In this document: piece by piece, positions 1 through 6,967 of the stretch
Numbering within the stretch: position 1 is the stretch's first letter
How the letters are laid out: every line of letters begins with the position of its first letter
NCBI GenBank assembly: GCA_035651635.1
Contig: DASRFK010000119.1
Location: 1-18,022 of the forward strand
Origin: JANXQE01 sp035651635
GTDB lineage: Bacteria; Verrucomicrobiota; Verrucomicrobiia; Limisphaerales; UBA8199
Direction: 5' to 3'
DNA length: 18,022 nucleotides
Translations under genes and position numbers: made by a program
Notes under the pieces: model-generated
What the model was told of the DNA's origin: nothing
The model's database searches: none
Seen by the model: the letters and a program-made list of their open reading frames with translations, nothing else

Positions 1-114
1 GGAGGCGGGCCGTGAAATACCGGCAGGGCCGATTTGCGCAGTCTTCCCTCGAAAAAAACAATGTCATCCATAGGGTTGCCCGGTTTTGTCCGCGAGCCTT
101 ATTTGAAAGTTGCA

Positions 115-143
115 GGTTGGCTGCAGACATGCAATCTGCAACC
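115..143. repeat. Imperfect palindrome just before the HD gene start
   Basis: A 6-bp perfect stem (TGCAGA at 122-127, TCTGCA at 135-140) encloses a 7-nt loop. GGT/ACC can extend it across a bulge. It ends 5 nt before the ATG at 149, so it could sit in the 5' untranslated region of the HD gene. It may be a remnant of a dispersed palindrome; function is unknown. The remainder of 1-148 shows no gene I can support. Confidence 0.35.
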
Positions 144-148
144 TGGTT

Positions 149-757
149 ATGAGCCAGGCCAAATACCGCGAACGCATTATCCAGTTCATTCGGCTCAATG
201 CCAAGCCCCCGGACAAATTCAGTCACCAGGCGCGCCTGTACGCCTTGGCCGCCCAGCTTGCCCGTGGTCAGCCCCATGATGATGACGTCCTTTTCGCCGC
301 TGCCTGGCTGCATGACCTCGGCGTGTTCATCGGCCACCGGCCCGAAGATCCAGCGCAACTCGCTGCCTGGGATTGCCTGGCTTACGCGATCAAGCGATCC
401 CCGGGCATACTTGAATCCGCCGGCTTTCCGCTCCAAAAGATTCCAGCGGTGACCGAGGCCATCCGCACTCATCAACCTCACTGTGAGCCTGTCAGCTTCG
501 AAGGCCTTGTGCTGCGTGACGCCGACATCCTCGAGCAACTTGGCGCGGTCGGCATTCTACGCACCGTCAGCAAAGTGGACCGCGACACTCGTTTCATCCT
601 TTTTTCCGACGCGCTGCGAATATTGCGAAATAATCTGGAGCAGTTGCCCGGCAAATTGAAACTTGAGCTGGCGAAACAATTAGCCGAACCGAGGATTCAA
701 GCCTTAAACTCGTTTCTCGCGGCTGCCGACCTTGAGGCGAGAAAAATCCCCTGGTGA
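149..757 (+). CDS. HD-domain phosphohydrolase
   Basis: A 202-residue protein with the metal-binding pattern of the HD superfamily: H26 in 'FSHQAR', the H55-D56 doublet in 'WLHDLG', H108 and H111 in 'RTHQPH', and D124/D126 in 'RDADIL'. HD proteins of this small stand-alone type are predicted metal-dependent phosphohydrolases, often acting on nucleotides, but the substrate cannot be read from sequence. I prefer the ATG at 149, which gives 'MSQAKYRER'. An upstream in-frame ATG at 110 would add 13 residues encoded by the palindrome at 115-143, and no strong Shine-Dalgarno sequence supports either start. The gene converges on thiC, with a repeat cluster between the two 3' ends. Family assignment is confident; cellular role is unknown. 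Confidence 0.8.
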   Translation: MSQAKYRERIIQFIRLNAKPPDKFSHQARLYALAAQLARGQPHDDDVLFAAAWLHDLGVFIGHRPEDPAQLAAWDCLAYAIKRSPGILESAGFPLQKIPAVTEAIRTHQPHCEPVSFEGLVLRDADILEQLGAVGILRTVSKVDRDTRFILFSDALRILRNNLEQLPGKLKLELAKQLAEPRIQALNSFLAAADLEARKIPW

Positions 758-771
758 CGCCCGATCAGAAC

Positions 772-890
772 TGAAATCCGAAATCCGAAACCCGAAGGCC
801 GAAAGAAGGCCGAAGCCCGAAATCCGAAACACAGGCCATGGCTTGTCACATTCGGGCTTCGGATTTCGGCCTTTGGATTTCGGCCTTTGG
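772..890. repeat. CCGAAATCCGAA-type repeat cluster forming a long imperfect hairpin
   Basis: The left half is built of short direct copies of (G)AAATCCGAA and AAGGCCGAA. The right half carries the same words in reverse complement. A perfect 12-bp pair is present (CCGAAGCCCGAA at 810-821 against 851-862), and slipped pairing extends it. It fills the gap between the convergent HD and thiC genes, so it could act as a two-way terminator, although no T-tract follows the stem. Confidence 0.7.
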
Positions 891-907
891 TTCATACCCC
901 TATTAAG

Positions 908-2761
908 CTACTCACGCGCGTAAACCTCCGCGCCTTTTTCGACGAACTCCTGGGCTTTTTCTTTCATCCCTTTTTCCAAAGCCTCTGTGTCAGTCAACCC
1001 CTGTTCGGCGGCGTATTTGCGCACGTCTTCGGTTATTTTCATCGAGCAGAAATGCGGCCCGCACATGCTGCAAAAATGCGCCGCCTTGGCCCCTTCCTGC
1101 GGTAGCGTTTCGTCATGAAACTCGCGCGCGGTGACCGGATCGAGGCTCAAATTGAACTGGTCTTCCCACCGAAACTCAAAACGCGCTTTGCTCAAGGCAT
1201 CGTCCCGCAGTTGAGCCGAAGGATGGCCTTTCGCCAGGTCAGCGGCATGCGCGGCAATCTTGTAGGCAATCACGCCATCCTTGACGTCCTTTTTGTTGGG
1301 CAACCCGAGATGTTCCTTCGGCGTTACATAGCACAACATGGCGCAGCCGTACCACCCGATCATCGCCGCGCCAATCGCGCTCGTGATGTGGTCGTACCCG
1401 GGCGCAATATCCGTCGTCAAAGGCCCGAGCGTGTAGAAAGGCGCTTCGCCGCACCAATCCAGTTGTTTCTCCATGTTCTCCTTGATCAAGTGCATGGGAA
1501 TGTGGCCGGGCCCCTCGTTCATCACCTGGCATCCCATCTCCCAGGCAATCTTCGTCAGTTCCCCTTGCGTTTGCAGCTCGGCAAACTGCGCCTCGTCATT
1601 GGCATCGGCAATCGATCCCGGCCGCAAACCATCGCCCAGGCTGAAGCTCACATCGTAGGCGGCCATAATCTCGCAGATCTCGCGGAAATGCGTGTAGAGG
1701 AAACTTTCCCGGTGATGCGCCAGGCACCACTTGGCCATGATTGACCCGCCGCGCGAAACAATGCCGGTCATCCGCCGCGCCGTCATTGGCACATAGCGCA
1801 GCAGCACTCCGGCATGAACCGTGAAATAATCAACTCCCTGCTCGCATTGCTCGATCAATGTGTCCCGGTAAACCTCCCACGTCAGTTCCTCGGCTTTGCC
1901 TCCGACCTTTTCCAGCGCCTGGTAAATCGGCACGGTGCCAATCGGCACCGGCGAATTGCGCAGGATCCATTCGCGAGTTTCGTGGATGTTCTTCCCGGTC
2001 GACAGATCCATGACCGTGTCCGCGCCCCACTTCGTCGCCCAGCGCATCTTCTCGACTTCTTCTTCGATGCTCGACGCCACGGCTGAATTGCCGATGTTCG
2101 CGTTTATCTTCACCAGGAAATTGCGCCCGATAATCATCGGCTCGCTTTCCGGGTGGTTGATGTTGGCCGGAATAATGGCCCGGCCGCGCGCCACTTCGGA
2201 CCGCACAAATTCCGGCGTGATCTGGCTGGGAATACCCGCGCCGAAAGCTTCCCCGCCCAGGTCGCGCCGGCCGCCGGCCGAACGAGCGACCGCTCCTTCG
2301 CGTCCGAGGTTCTCGCGTAATGCAATGAATTCCATCTCCGGCGTGATGATGCCCTGCCGTGCGTATTGGAGCTGCGAGACGATCTTGCCGGGTTTGGCGC
2401 GCAAAGCCTGGCGCTGCAGCGTTGCCGGAATTGGCACCGTGCTCCGGCCATCTATGGGCACGTAGGTTTTGTCTGCGGGTTCAACGTCGCCGCGCGCGAG
2501 AATCCATTTCTGCCGCACCGGCGGCAAACCTTCTTCCACGCGGCCTGTAAAAGCGGGATCGCCCCATGGACCGGAACAGTCGTAAACGCGGACCGAAGCA
2601 TTCGGCTCAGTGCGGCCGTTCATGCTTTTGCTCGCCGCGAGCTGAATTTCGCGCAGCGGCACCCGAACGTCGGCGTGGAGCTTGCCGGCAACGTATACCT
2701 TGGCGGAAGCCGGTAGCGGTTCGCTGCTTTGCGGTTCAAATGCGGTCCGGTCGGCGATCAT
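908..2761 (-). CDS. thiC: Phosphomethylpyrimidine synthase ThiC
   Basis: Converts 5-aminoimidazole ribotide to 4-amino-5-hydroxymethyl-2-methylpyrimidine phosphate in cytosolic thiamine synthesis, using S-adenosylmethionine and a [4Fe-4S] cluster. The 617-residue length fits the family (about 600-640). An N-terminal ThiC-associated segment includes 'MNGRTEPNASVRVYDCSG', the core contains 'NEGPGHIPMH' and 'ALCYVTP'-like stretches ('AMLCYVTPKEH'), and the C terminus has the cluster motif C-x2-C-x4-C (C564, C567, C572 in 'CSMCGPHFCSM'). The ATG at 2761 is preceded by GAAAGG at 2767-2772 with a 5-nt spacer. A TPP riboswitch and a promoter lie directly upstream, so the gene should be repressed when thiamine pyrophosphate is abundant. 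No other thiamine gene is in the window. It looks like housekeeping flanking DNA beside the polysaccharide locus. Confidence 0.98.
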   Translation of the reverse strand: MIADRTAFEPQSSEPLPASAKVYVAGKLHADVRVPLREIQLAASKSMNGRTEPNASVRVYDCSGPWGDPAFTGRVEEGLPPVRQKWILARGDVEPADKTYVPIDGRSTVPIPATLQRQALRAKPGKIVSQLQYARQGIITPEMEFIALRENLGREGAVARSAGGRRDLGGEAFGAGIPSQITPEFVRSEVARGRAIIPANINHPESEPMIIGRNFLVKINANIGNSAVASSIEEEVEKMRWATKWGADTVMDLSTGKNIHETREWILRNSPVPIGTVPIYQALEKVGGKAEELTWEVYRDTLIEQCEQGVDYFTVHAGVLLRYVPMTARRMTGIVSRGGSIMAKWCLAHHRESFLYTHFREICEIMAAYDVSFSLGDGLRPGSIADANDEAQFAELQTQGELTKIAWEMGCQVMNEGPGHIPMHLIKENMEKQLDWCGEAPFYTLGPLTTDIAPGYDHITSAIGAAMIGWYGCAMLCYVTPKEHLGLPNKKDVKDGVIAYKIAAHAADLAKGHPSAQLRDDALSKARFEFRWEDQFNLSLDPVTAREFHDETLPQEGAKAAHFCSMCGPHFCSMKITEDVRKYAAEQGLTDTEALEKGMKEKAQEFVEKGAEVYARE

Positions 2762-2808
2762 ATAAGCCTTTCGTGATAAACGAACCGCGCCCGGCAGGGC
2801 TGGAGAGA

Positions 2809-2920
2809 GGAGCTATCCCTTCGCCAGCATTACCTGGAGCAGGTTCAACGGGTCTGCCACGCTCCCGCGCGGCACTCTCAGCCTTCGCGCCCGCCCAAAG
2901 CCGGCGCCGGTAGGCTCCCC
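2809..2920 (-). promoter_or_regulatory. TPP riboswitch (THI element) of thiC
   Basis: Read on the minus strand, this contains the conserved CTGAGA box (rc at 2876-2881) and the 3' core ACCCGTTGAACCTG, then CCAGGTAATGCTGGCGAAGGGA split over the second helix-junction. The outer P1 helix can form from GGAGC near 2914-2918 and GCTCC at 2809-2813. The core differs from the commonest form only by ...CCTGCTCC for ...CCTGATCC. It lies 48 nt upstream of the thiC ATG. I see no obvious terminator hairpin with a T-run in the expression platform, so control of translation initiation is more likely than premature termination. Confidence 0.96.
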
Positions 2921-2933
2921 GGTAATTCGGGAA

Positions 2934-2962
2934 AATCTAAACGTCCAGCCCCGGCCGGTCAA
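2934..2962 (-). promoter_or_regulatory. Predicted sigma70-type promoter of thiC
   Basis: On the minus strand, TTGACC (2957-2962) and TAGATT (2934-2939) are spaced by 17 nt. They match the -35 consensus at 5/6 and the -10 consensus at 4/6. The predicted start, about 7 nt downstream, falls immediately before the first riboswitch helix, which is where a TPP riboswitch leader should begin. That fit is the main support. Confidence 0.6.
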
Positions 2963-3058
2963 GCGATGGTAACCGCGAATCGACGCCAATGAACGCGAAA
3001 GAAAACGAGGTGTCCGGCACAACCCCTTTCAGGGTTGATGGATCTTCTGCGCATCCAA

Positions 3059-3215
3059 CCCAAGGTAGCCGGTGCCCGGCAACCTTGGGCTGGAGTCGAA
3101 ATCCCTTCGGGATTCTAACTCGTGGCGGCCTAGCCACCGGAGATTGCGCTCCCCCATCCCGAAGGGATTACGCCCTCCAGCCCAGGGTTGCGCGCTCCTT
3201 TCGCGCAACCCTGGG
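3059..3215. repeat. Inverted pair of CCCAGGG-type hairpins
   Basis: The left hairpin (arms 3059-3072 and 3076-3089, 13 of 14 pairs) and the right hairpin (arms 3181-3194 and 3202-3215, 14 of 14 pairs, 7-nt loop) face in opposite directions. Each is joined by a CTGGAG/CTCCAG linker to an ATCCC-nnn-GGGAT mini-hairpin pointing to the centre. The outer halves 3086-3113 and 3156-3183 are therefore also inverted repeats of each other. Arm sequences differ between the hairpins at three positions where the partner base has changed too. Confidence 0.8.
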
Positions 3216-3302
3216 TCAGAACTCGAAGAGGTTGTGACTTCCCACACGTACTCTCCAGCAGTTGTTCCTTTGGTAAAGCCCTTGAACCTGTGTGGTATTT
3301 CT

Positions 3303-3362
3303 ATCCCAAAGGGATTACATCCTCCAGCCCAGGGTTGCGCGCTTCCTTCGCGCAACCCTGGG
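3303..3362. repeat. Third CCCAGGG-type hairpin unit
   Basis: A mini-hairpin (3303-3315), a CTCCAG linker, then a perfect 14-bp stem (3328-3341 and 3349-3362) with a 7-nt loop. It is in the same orientation as the copy at 3156-3215 and is followed by the same GGGTC. Confidence 0.8.
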
Positions 3363-3421
3363 TCAAAACGCACCGGAACCATCAACCTCGAAGAGGTTGC
3401 GCCGAACGCCAACCCTATGAT

Positions 3422-4009
3422 TCATTGAAACAATCGCCTCCTGATATCCCCATTTGCGGAAAGGTTGTTCGTCGCCACCTCCACGTTCGTTTGCCGGCCC
3501 AGGAAATCCAACAACACATTCACCCGTTCTTTGGCCGGCAGCACGCGCGTCACCACGGCCTGCAAACCCTGGAACGGACCAGTGATGATTTCCACACCTT
3601 GGCCGGGAATATATTCTTCCCTGATTACATGCACCTCATCAGCACCTACCCGTGCGCGCAAGGCCTCGATGGCGTGGTCGGGAACGGTCGGACAATGCCT
3701 CCCAAACCGAACCAAATCGATTACCCCGGGCACGCATTGCACTTGTTGCAGGACGGTTGCCAGGTCAAACCGGGCAAACAGGTAGGTTGGAAATAACGCC
3801 TCGGTCGTCCAGGCCAGCCGATGCCGCTCTTTGCGCCGGAATCTAATGCGGGGCAGGTAAGTCTCCACTTGCAGTCGCGCTTGCAACCAACCGGCCGCAA
3901 TGTGTTCTCGCAGGCAGTGAGTATGGACACAGTACCATGCCCGGGCGGTTTGCTGAGCGAGCGCGAGATGGTCCATAGTCGGAGTGAGCCGCGGCAGCGT
4001 GACTCTCAT
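3422..4009 (-). CDS. NusG-family transcription antitermination paralogue (RfaH/UpxY/LoaP-like)
   Basis: 195 residues. An N-terminal NGN domain starts at about residue 22 with 'ARAWYCVHTHCLREH', the position where NusG proteins have W-Y-x-[VL]-x-[TS]. A C-terminal KOW region lies at about 132-182 ('YIPGQGVEIITGPFQGLQ' onward). 'EALFPTYLFARFD' matches the conserved NGN strand [L/F]FP-x-Y-[LV]F. Such specialised NusG paralogues bind RNA polymerase and let it read through long surface-polysaccharide operons. The start is the ATG at 4009, directly abutting the stop of the upstream kinase gene, so translation is probably coupled. An in-frame ATG at 3976 is the alternative. It is the last gene of the export operon, whereas RfaH/UpxY-type genes more often lead the operon they control. 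Confidence 0.88.
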   Translation of the reverse strand: MRVTLPRLTPTMDHLALAQQTARAWYCVHTHCLREHIAAGWLQARLQVETYLPRIRFRRKERHRLAWTTEALFPTYLFARFDLATVLQQVQCVPGVIDLVRFGRHCPTVPDHAIEALRARVGADEVHVIREEYIPGQGVEIITGPFQGLQAVVTRVLPAKERVNVLLDFLGRQTNVEVATNNLSANGDIRRRLFQ

Positions 4010-6241
4010 TCAAGCCGCTGGATAAGACTCGTGATAGTCCTTGTACTGGTAATAATAGTAATAATCAGCGCTCGCAGGGCGGACGGCATTGAAGACGAGT
4101 CCGAGCACTTTGACCTGGCGCAAGTAGAGCAGGTCCAGCGCGGCGCGGGCGACACGCGCTGAGGTGTGTTCGGCCCGCACGACAAAGAGCACGCCGTCCA
4201 AATGCGGCGCCAGGCTGGTCACATCATCCGCGGCCATGACGGGCGCCGTGTCCAGAACGACGAAGTCGTAGAGCGCGGCCCCATCCTCCAGGAACTTGAT
4301 TGTCGAAGCGCCCAAAAACAGTTCGCTCGAACGATGTGTGGTATCACCTCGTGGAAGCAGAAACAAGTTAGGGATCTTGGTAGGCTGAATGAACTCAGCC
4401 CAGTGTGGGGATCTGAATGGTGAGCCTGCCTGGCGCGCGGGCCCGTCCGCACGCGAACTTTCGCCCGCCCGGCTGCTTTTCGAGAACGCCGGCGGCGCGC
4501 TGGCAATCCCGGAAGCTGGCGCTTCTCCCAAAGCTTCAGACAGCCCCGGCATCCCCGCTGCCAGGCCGAAGCGGTGATGCAGGCTGCCCTTACGCAAGTC
4601 CGCATCCACGAGCAACACTTTCGCACCGGCGCTGGCCAGGGTAATTGCCAGGTTCGCCGCAGTGAGAGATTTGCCATCATTGGGCACCGAGCTGGTCACC
4701 AGGAGTGTGCGAGGCCTCCTCTGCGGTTCGGCCATGTACAGTATGGACGAGCGCAGACCGCGATAGGCTTCTACAAAGGCGTAACGCTCGTCCTGACTCC
4801 CCAGCAAGCCCGGCTCGCCTTTGCGCAACGCGGAACGCTCGCGCGGTATCTGGCCGATGACTTCTTCCGGGAAAAGTTCCTGCAGCTCCGACAGCGAGCC
4901 GATGCGATCATCCAGGCGGTCCAGCAAGACCAGGATTAGCACGCCGCCCACCAGACCCGCCACGGCTCCCACGATGAGTTTGTGGCTTAGCCCAGGACGA
5001 TCCGGCACGGCCGGTGAGGCCTTTTCCATGATCGTGACGCTTTCGGGGCTGATTTGTTTGTTTAGATCCAGAGTTTGCATCGTGCTGAGCAGCCGATCGT
5101 ACAAGGCTTGCGTCCGCTGAGAGTTCCCTTTCAAACGCTGGAACTCCGCATTCCGTCGGCTGATTTCCAGGGCGCGCGCATCCCACTCCTGAACCTCATG
5201 TTCCAGGTTTCGAATCTGGACCTTCAACGATTCTTTCCGGCTCTGGAGTTGTTGCTCGGTTTGTTCGCGGAAGATGCTCAACAGCCGTTCGCGGCGCGCG
5301 ATGTCGTCGCTCAGCTCGACCATTTTGGGATGCTTAGGGCGGAGATACTTCCCTAAATCCTGCTGTTCGGCTTTGAGCACGAGGACCTGTTGGCGCGCTC
5401 GGGAGTAGTCCGAATCGGCAGTCCACCCGCTTTCGAGGCCGACGGGCACGGCCGATTCGGTGGACAGCATCGAGGTGCTGTCGCCCCGTCGTTCTTGCCG
5501 CTCTAACATTTGCTCCAAGCTCAAGGCTTCCAAAAGCGAGTATTCCGATTTTAAATTCGCCAGCCGTTGGGTAAGGCCGGCGAGGAAAGTTCCGGCGCTG
5601 TTGCCTTGTTCTTGTAGCAGAATGACGCTGTTGCTGGATTGGAACGCGACCAACAGCTCGTCACCTTTGCGCAACTCGGTTTCCAAGCGCCTCAGTTCCT
5701 CGGTCAAGCCGGCCAGCGTGGTGTCGGAAGTCTGCTCGCGCATTTCCTTTTTGAGATTAATGTACTGCTCCATGCACGCTTGGACGAACTCGCGGGTATA
5801 TGGTGCATTCGCGCCTGTGCCTTGCAGCACGAAGATGGTCGTTTTTGGCTGGATCAACGCCTTGAGCGCCACGGGTTGAGGGTCCATCGTGGGCAAACGC
5901 TCACCGACGCGTTCATGCGCGTGGCTGACCACCGCGGCGCTTTGCATCAAGGCTGCCTGCGTGCCGAGAAAATTGTTGAGTTCCTCGGTGTACAGCGACC
6001 CTTCCGGGATCGAGAGCTTGAGATTAACGATCATTCGCCCGCAGGACACAAACAGCGGTTGTTGAAATCGCCAGACCACTGCTTGCACGCCCAACCCCAA
6101 TAACGTGCCGCATACCAGGAGCCACCAACGTCGAATCAGCTGCGTCCGGCACCGGTAATACCGGGTGAGAAAACCAGTGCGCCAGGCGTGCCGTTGGTGC
6201 GCCAGGTTGGGTGACCCGTCCGCTTGCTCTGCTTCACTCAT
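4010..6241 (-). CDS. Wzc-like polysaccharide co-polymerase with BY-kinase domain
   Basis: A 743-residue inner-membrane protein that controls chain length and export of exopolysaccharide. A first membrane segment lies near residues 38-56 and a periplasmic Wzz/GumC-type domain with long coiled-coil stretches follows. A proline-rich 'SPAVPDRPGL' precedes a second membrane segment at about 425-445. The cytoplasmic tyrosine kinase domain has Walker A 'SVPNDGKS' (518-525), Walker A' 'VLLVDADLR' (542-550), and Walker B 'FVVLDTAP' (660-667). The C-terminal tyrosine cluster is Y727-Y731, Y733, Y736 and Y740, the expected autophosphorylation tail. Residues about 575-613 form an unusual Ser/Ala/Pro/Arg-rich insertion between A' and B. 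ATG at 6241 has AGGAG at 6249-6253, 7 nt upstream, overlapping the stop of the preceding export gene. The next gene starts at the base after this stop. Confidence 0.96.
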   Translation of the reverse strand: MSEAEQADGSPNLAHQRHAWRTGFLTRYYRCRTQLIRRWWLLVCGTLLGLGVQAVVWRFQQPLFVSCGRMIVNLKLSIPEGSLYTEELNNFLGTQAALMQSAAVVSHAHERVGERLPTMDPQPVALKALIQPKTTIFVLQGTGANAPYTREFVQACMEQYINLKKEMREQTSDTTLAGLTEELRRLETELRKGDELLVAFQSSNSVILLQEQGNSAGTFLAGLTQRLANLKSEYSLLEALSLEQMLERQERRGDSTSMLSTESAVPVGLESGWTADSDYSRARQQVLVLKAEQQDLGKYLRPKHPKMVELSDDIARRERLLSIFREQTEQQLQSRKESLKVQIRNLEHEVQEWDARALEISRRNAEFQRLKGNSQRTQALYDRLLSTMQTLDLNKQISPESVTIMEKASPAVPDRPGLSHKLIVGAVAGLVGGVLILVLLDRLDDRIGSLSELQELFPEEVIGQIPRERSALRKGEPGLLGSQDERYAFVEAYRGLRSSILYMAEPQRRPRTLLVTSSVPNDGKSLTAANLAITLASAGAKVLLVDADLRKGSLHHRFGLAAGMPGLSEALGEAPASGIASAPPAFSKSSRAGESSRADGPARQAGSPFRSPHWAEFIQPTKIPNLFLLPRGDTTHRSSELFLGASTIKFLEDGAALYDFVVLDTAPVMAADDVTSLAPHLDGVLFVVRAEHTSARVARAALDLLYLRQVKVLGLVFNAVRPASADYYYYYQYKDYHESYPAA

Positions 6242-6251
6242 AATGTCGCTC

Positions 6252-6944
6252 CTAAAAGTTAATCAGCCTGGAGCTGACAATCACCGAGTCATCGGATTGC
6301 AGGAGCAGATCTTTTTCCGTGGCTCCGTTCTCCAGGATCTCGACCATGTTAAGCTCAAATACCTGTTTCGCCGCCCCAGCGGCGCCGTTGCGAATCACCT
6401 TGATTCTTTTCTTGTTCGCAAAATCGGCAAAACCTCCCGCGCGCAAGATTGCCTTTCCCGCCGTGAGATTCTCATTAACGGCCAGTTCGAGCGGGCCCTG
6501 GTTGCGAACCTGACCCCAGATGTACACTCGGCCCAGCACTCGGTTCGCGCTGTCCAGCGCAAGCACTACCGATGCCCGATAATAGTACTCGCGCTCGAGC
6601 AAAGTCTTAATCTCGGCGGCGAGTTGTTTGCAGGTCTTGTCTACCGCCGGCAGGCGTCCCACATAGGGCACGTCCAGTTCTCCGGAATCGGCGATCATCA
6701 GGCTCTTGGGCTGGTCTCGGTCTTCGAGGACCTGAAAGCTTACCCGATCACCCAGCCGAAGCTTGTACTTGTCGTCGGGCACGTAGCCATCGGACTTCTC
6801 CGCGGCACGCGCAGTGATGTCAGGGGTGCCGATGGCCACGCGGTTGGTTTGAGGCCCGTTGCCAACGGCGTTGCTGTTCCAGTCGCTCGCCCCCGCGCTG
6901 GCGCACAGGGCCAGCGCCACTAAAAGAATCCACCCTTGTTTCAT
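6252..6944 (-). CDS. Wza-type polysaccharide export protein, short form
   Basis: 230 residues with an N-terminal signal peptide (hydrophobic 5-17, likely signal peptidase I cleavage near 'ASAGAS'). The only cysteine there, C14, is preceded by Leu, so a normal lipobox is not evident. The polysaccharide export domain spans about 58-130 ('YKLRLGDRVSFQV', 'GELDVPYVGRL'), followed by one SLBB-like domain at about 138-187 ('GRVYIWGQVRNQGPLEL'). E. coli Wza is about 380 residues with several SLBB-like repeats and a C-terminal outer-membrane helix. This short form probably makes the periplasmic ring and relies on another outer-membrane protein, plausibly the beta-barrel encoded just upstream. ATG at 6944 has AAGGA at 6955-6959. 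It is in the middle of the export operon. Confidence 0.92.
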   Translation of the reverse strand: MKQGWILLVALALCASAGASDWNSNAVGNGPQTNRVAIGTPDITARAAEKSDGYVPDDKYKLRLGDRVSFQVLEDRDQPKSLMIADSGELDVPYVGRLPAVDKTCKQLAAEIKTLLEREYYYRASVVLALDSANRVLGRVYIWGQVRNQGPLELAVNENLTAGKAILRAGGFADFANKKRIKVIRNGAAGAAKQVFELNMVEILENGATEKDLLLQSDDSVIVSSRLINF

Positions 6945-6967
6945 AACATTGCTTTCCTTCTTGAGCT

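Larger units (their letters stand above)
3020..3399. repeat. Cluster of hairpin repeats between the NusG paralogue and the thiC leader
   Basis: This gene-free gap is filled with short palindromes. They are CAACCC/GGGTTG at 3020-3037, an inverted pair of long hairpins at 3059-3215, a third long hairpin unit at 3303-3362, and CAACCTC/GAGGTTG with a 3-nt loop at 3383-3399. Three ATCCC-nnn-GGGAT mini-hairpins sit at 3101-3113, 3156-3168 and 3303-3315, next to the long hairpins. A GTGGC/GCCAC pair lies at 3122-3137. Short open frames here are translations of the repeats and not genes. Transcripts of the export operon would run into this cluster, so it may help end them. Confidence 0.85.

Noticed and set aside
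1115..1744. A 209-codon plus-strand frame
   Set aside because: Antisense to the well-supported thiC gene; its composition follows from the thiC codons.
3029..3428. Frames of about 120 codons on both strands with 'QPWAGG' and 'NPFG' words
   Set aside because: They are translations of the CCCAGGG hairpin repeats. Such words recur because the DNA repeats, not because a protein is conserved.
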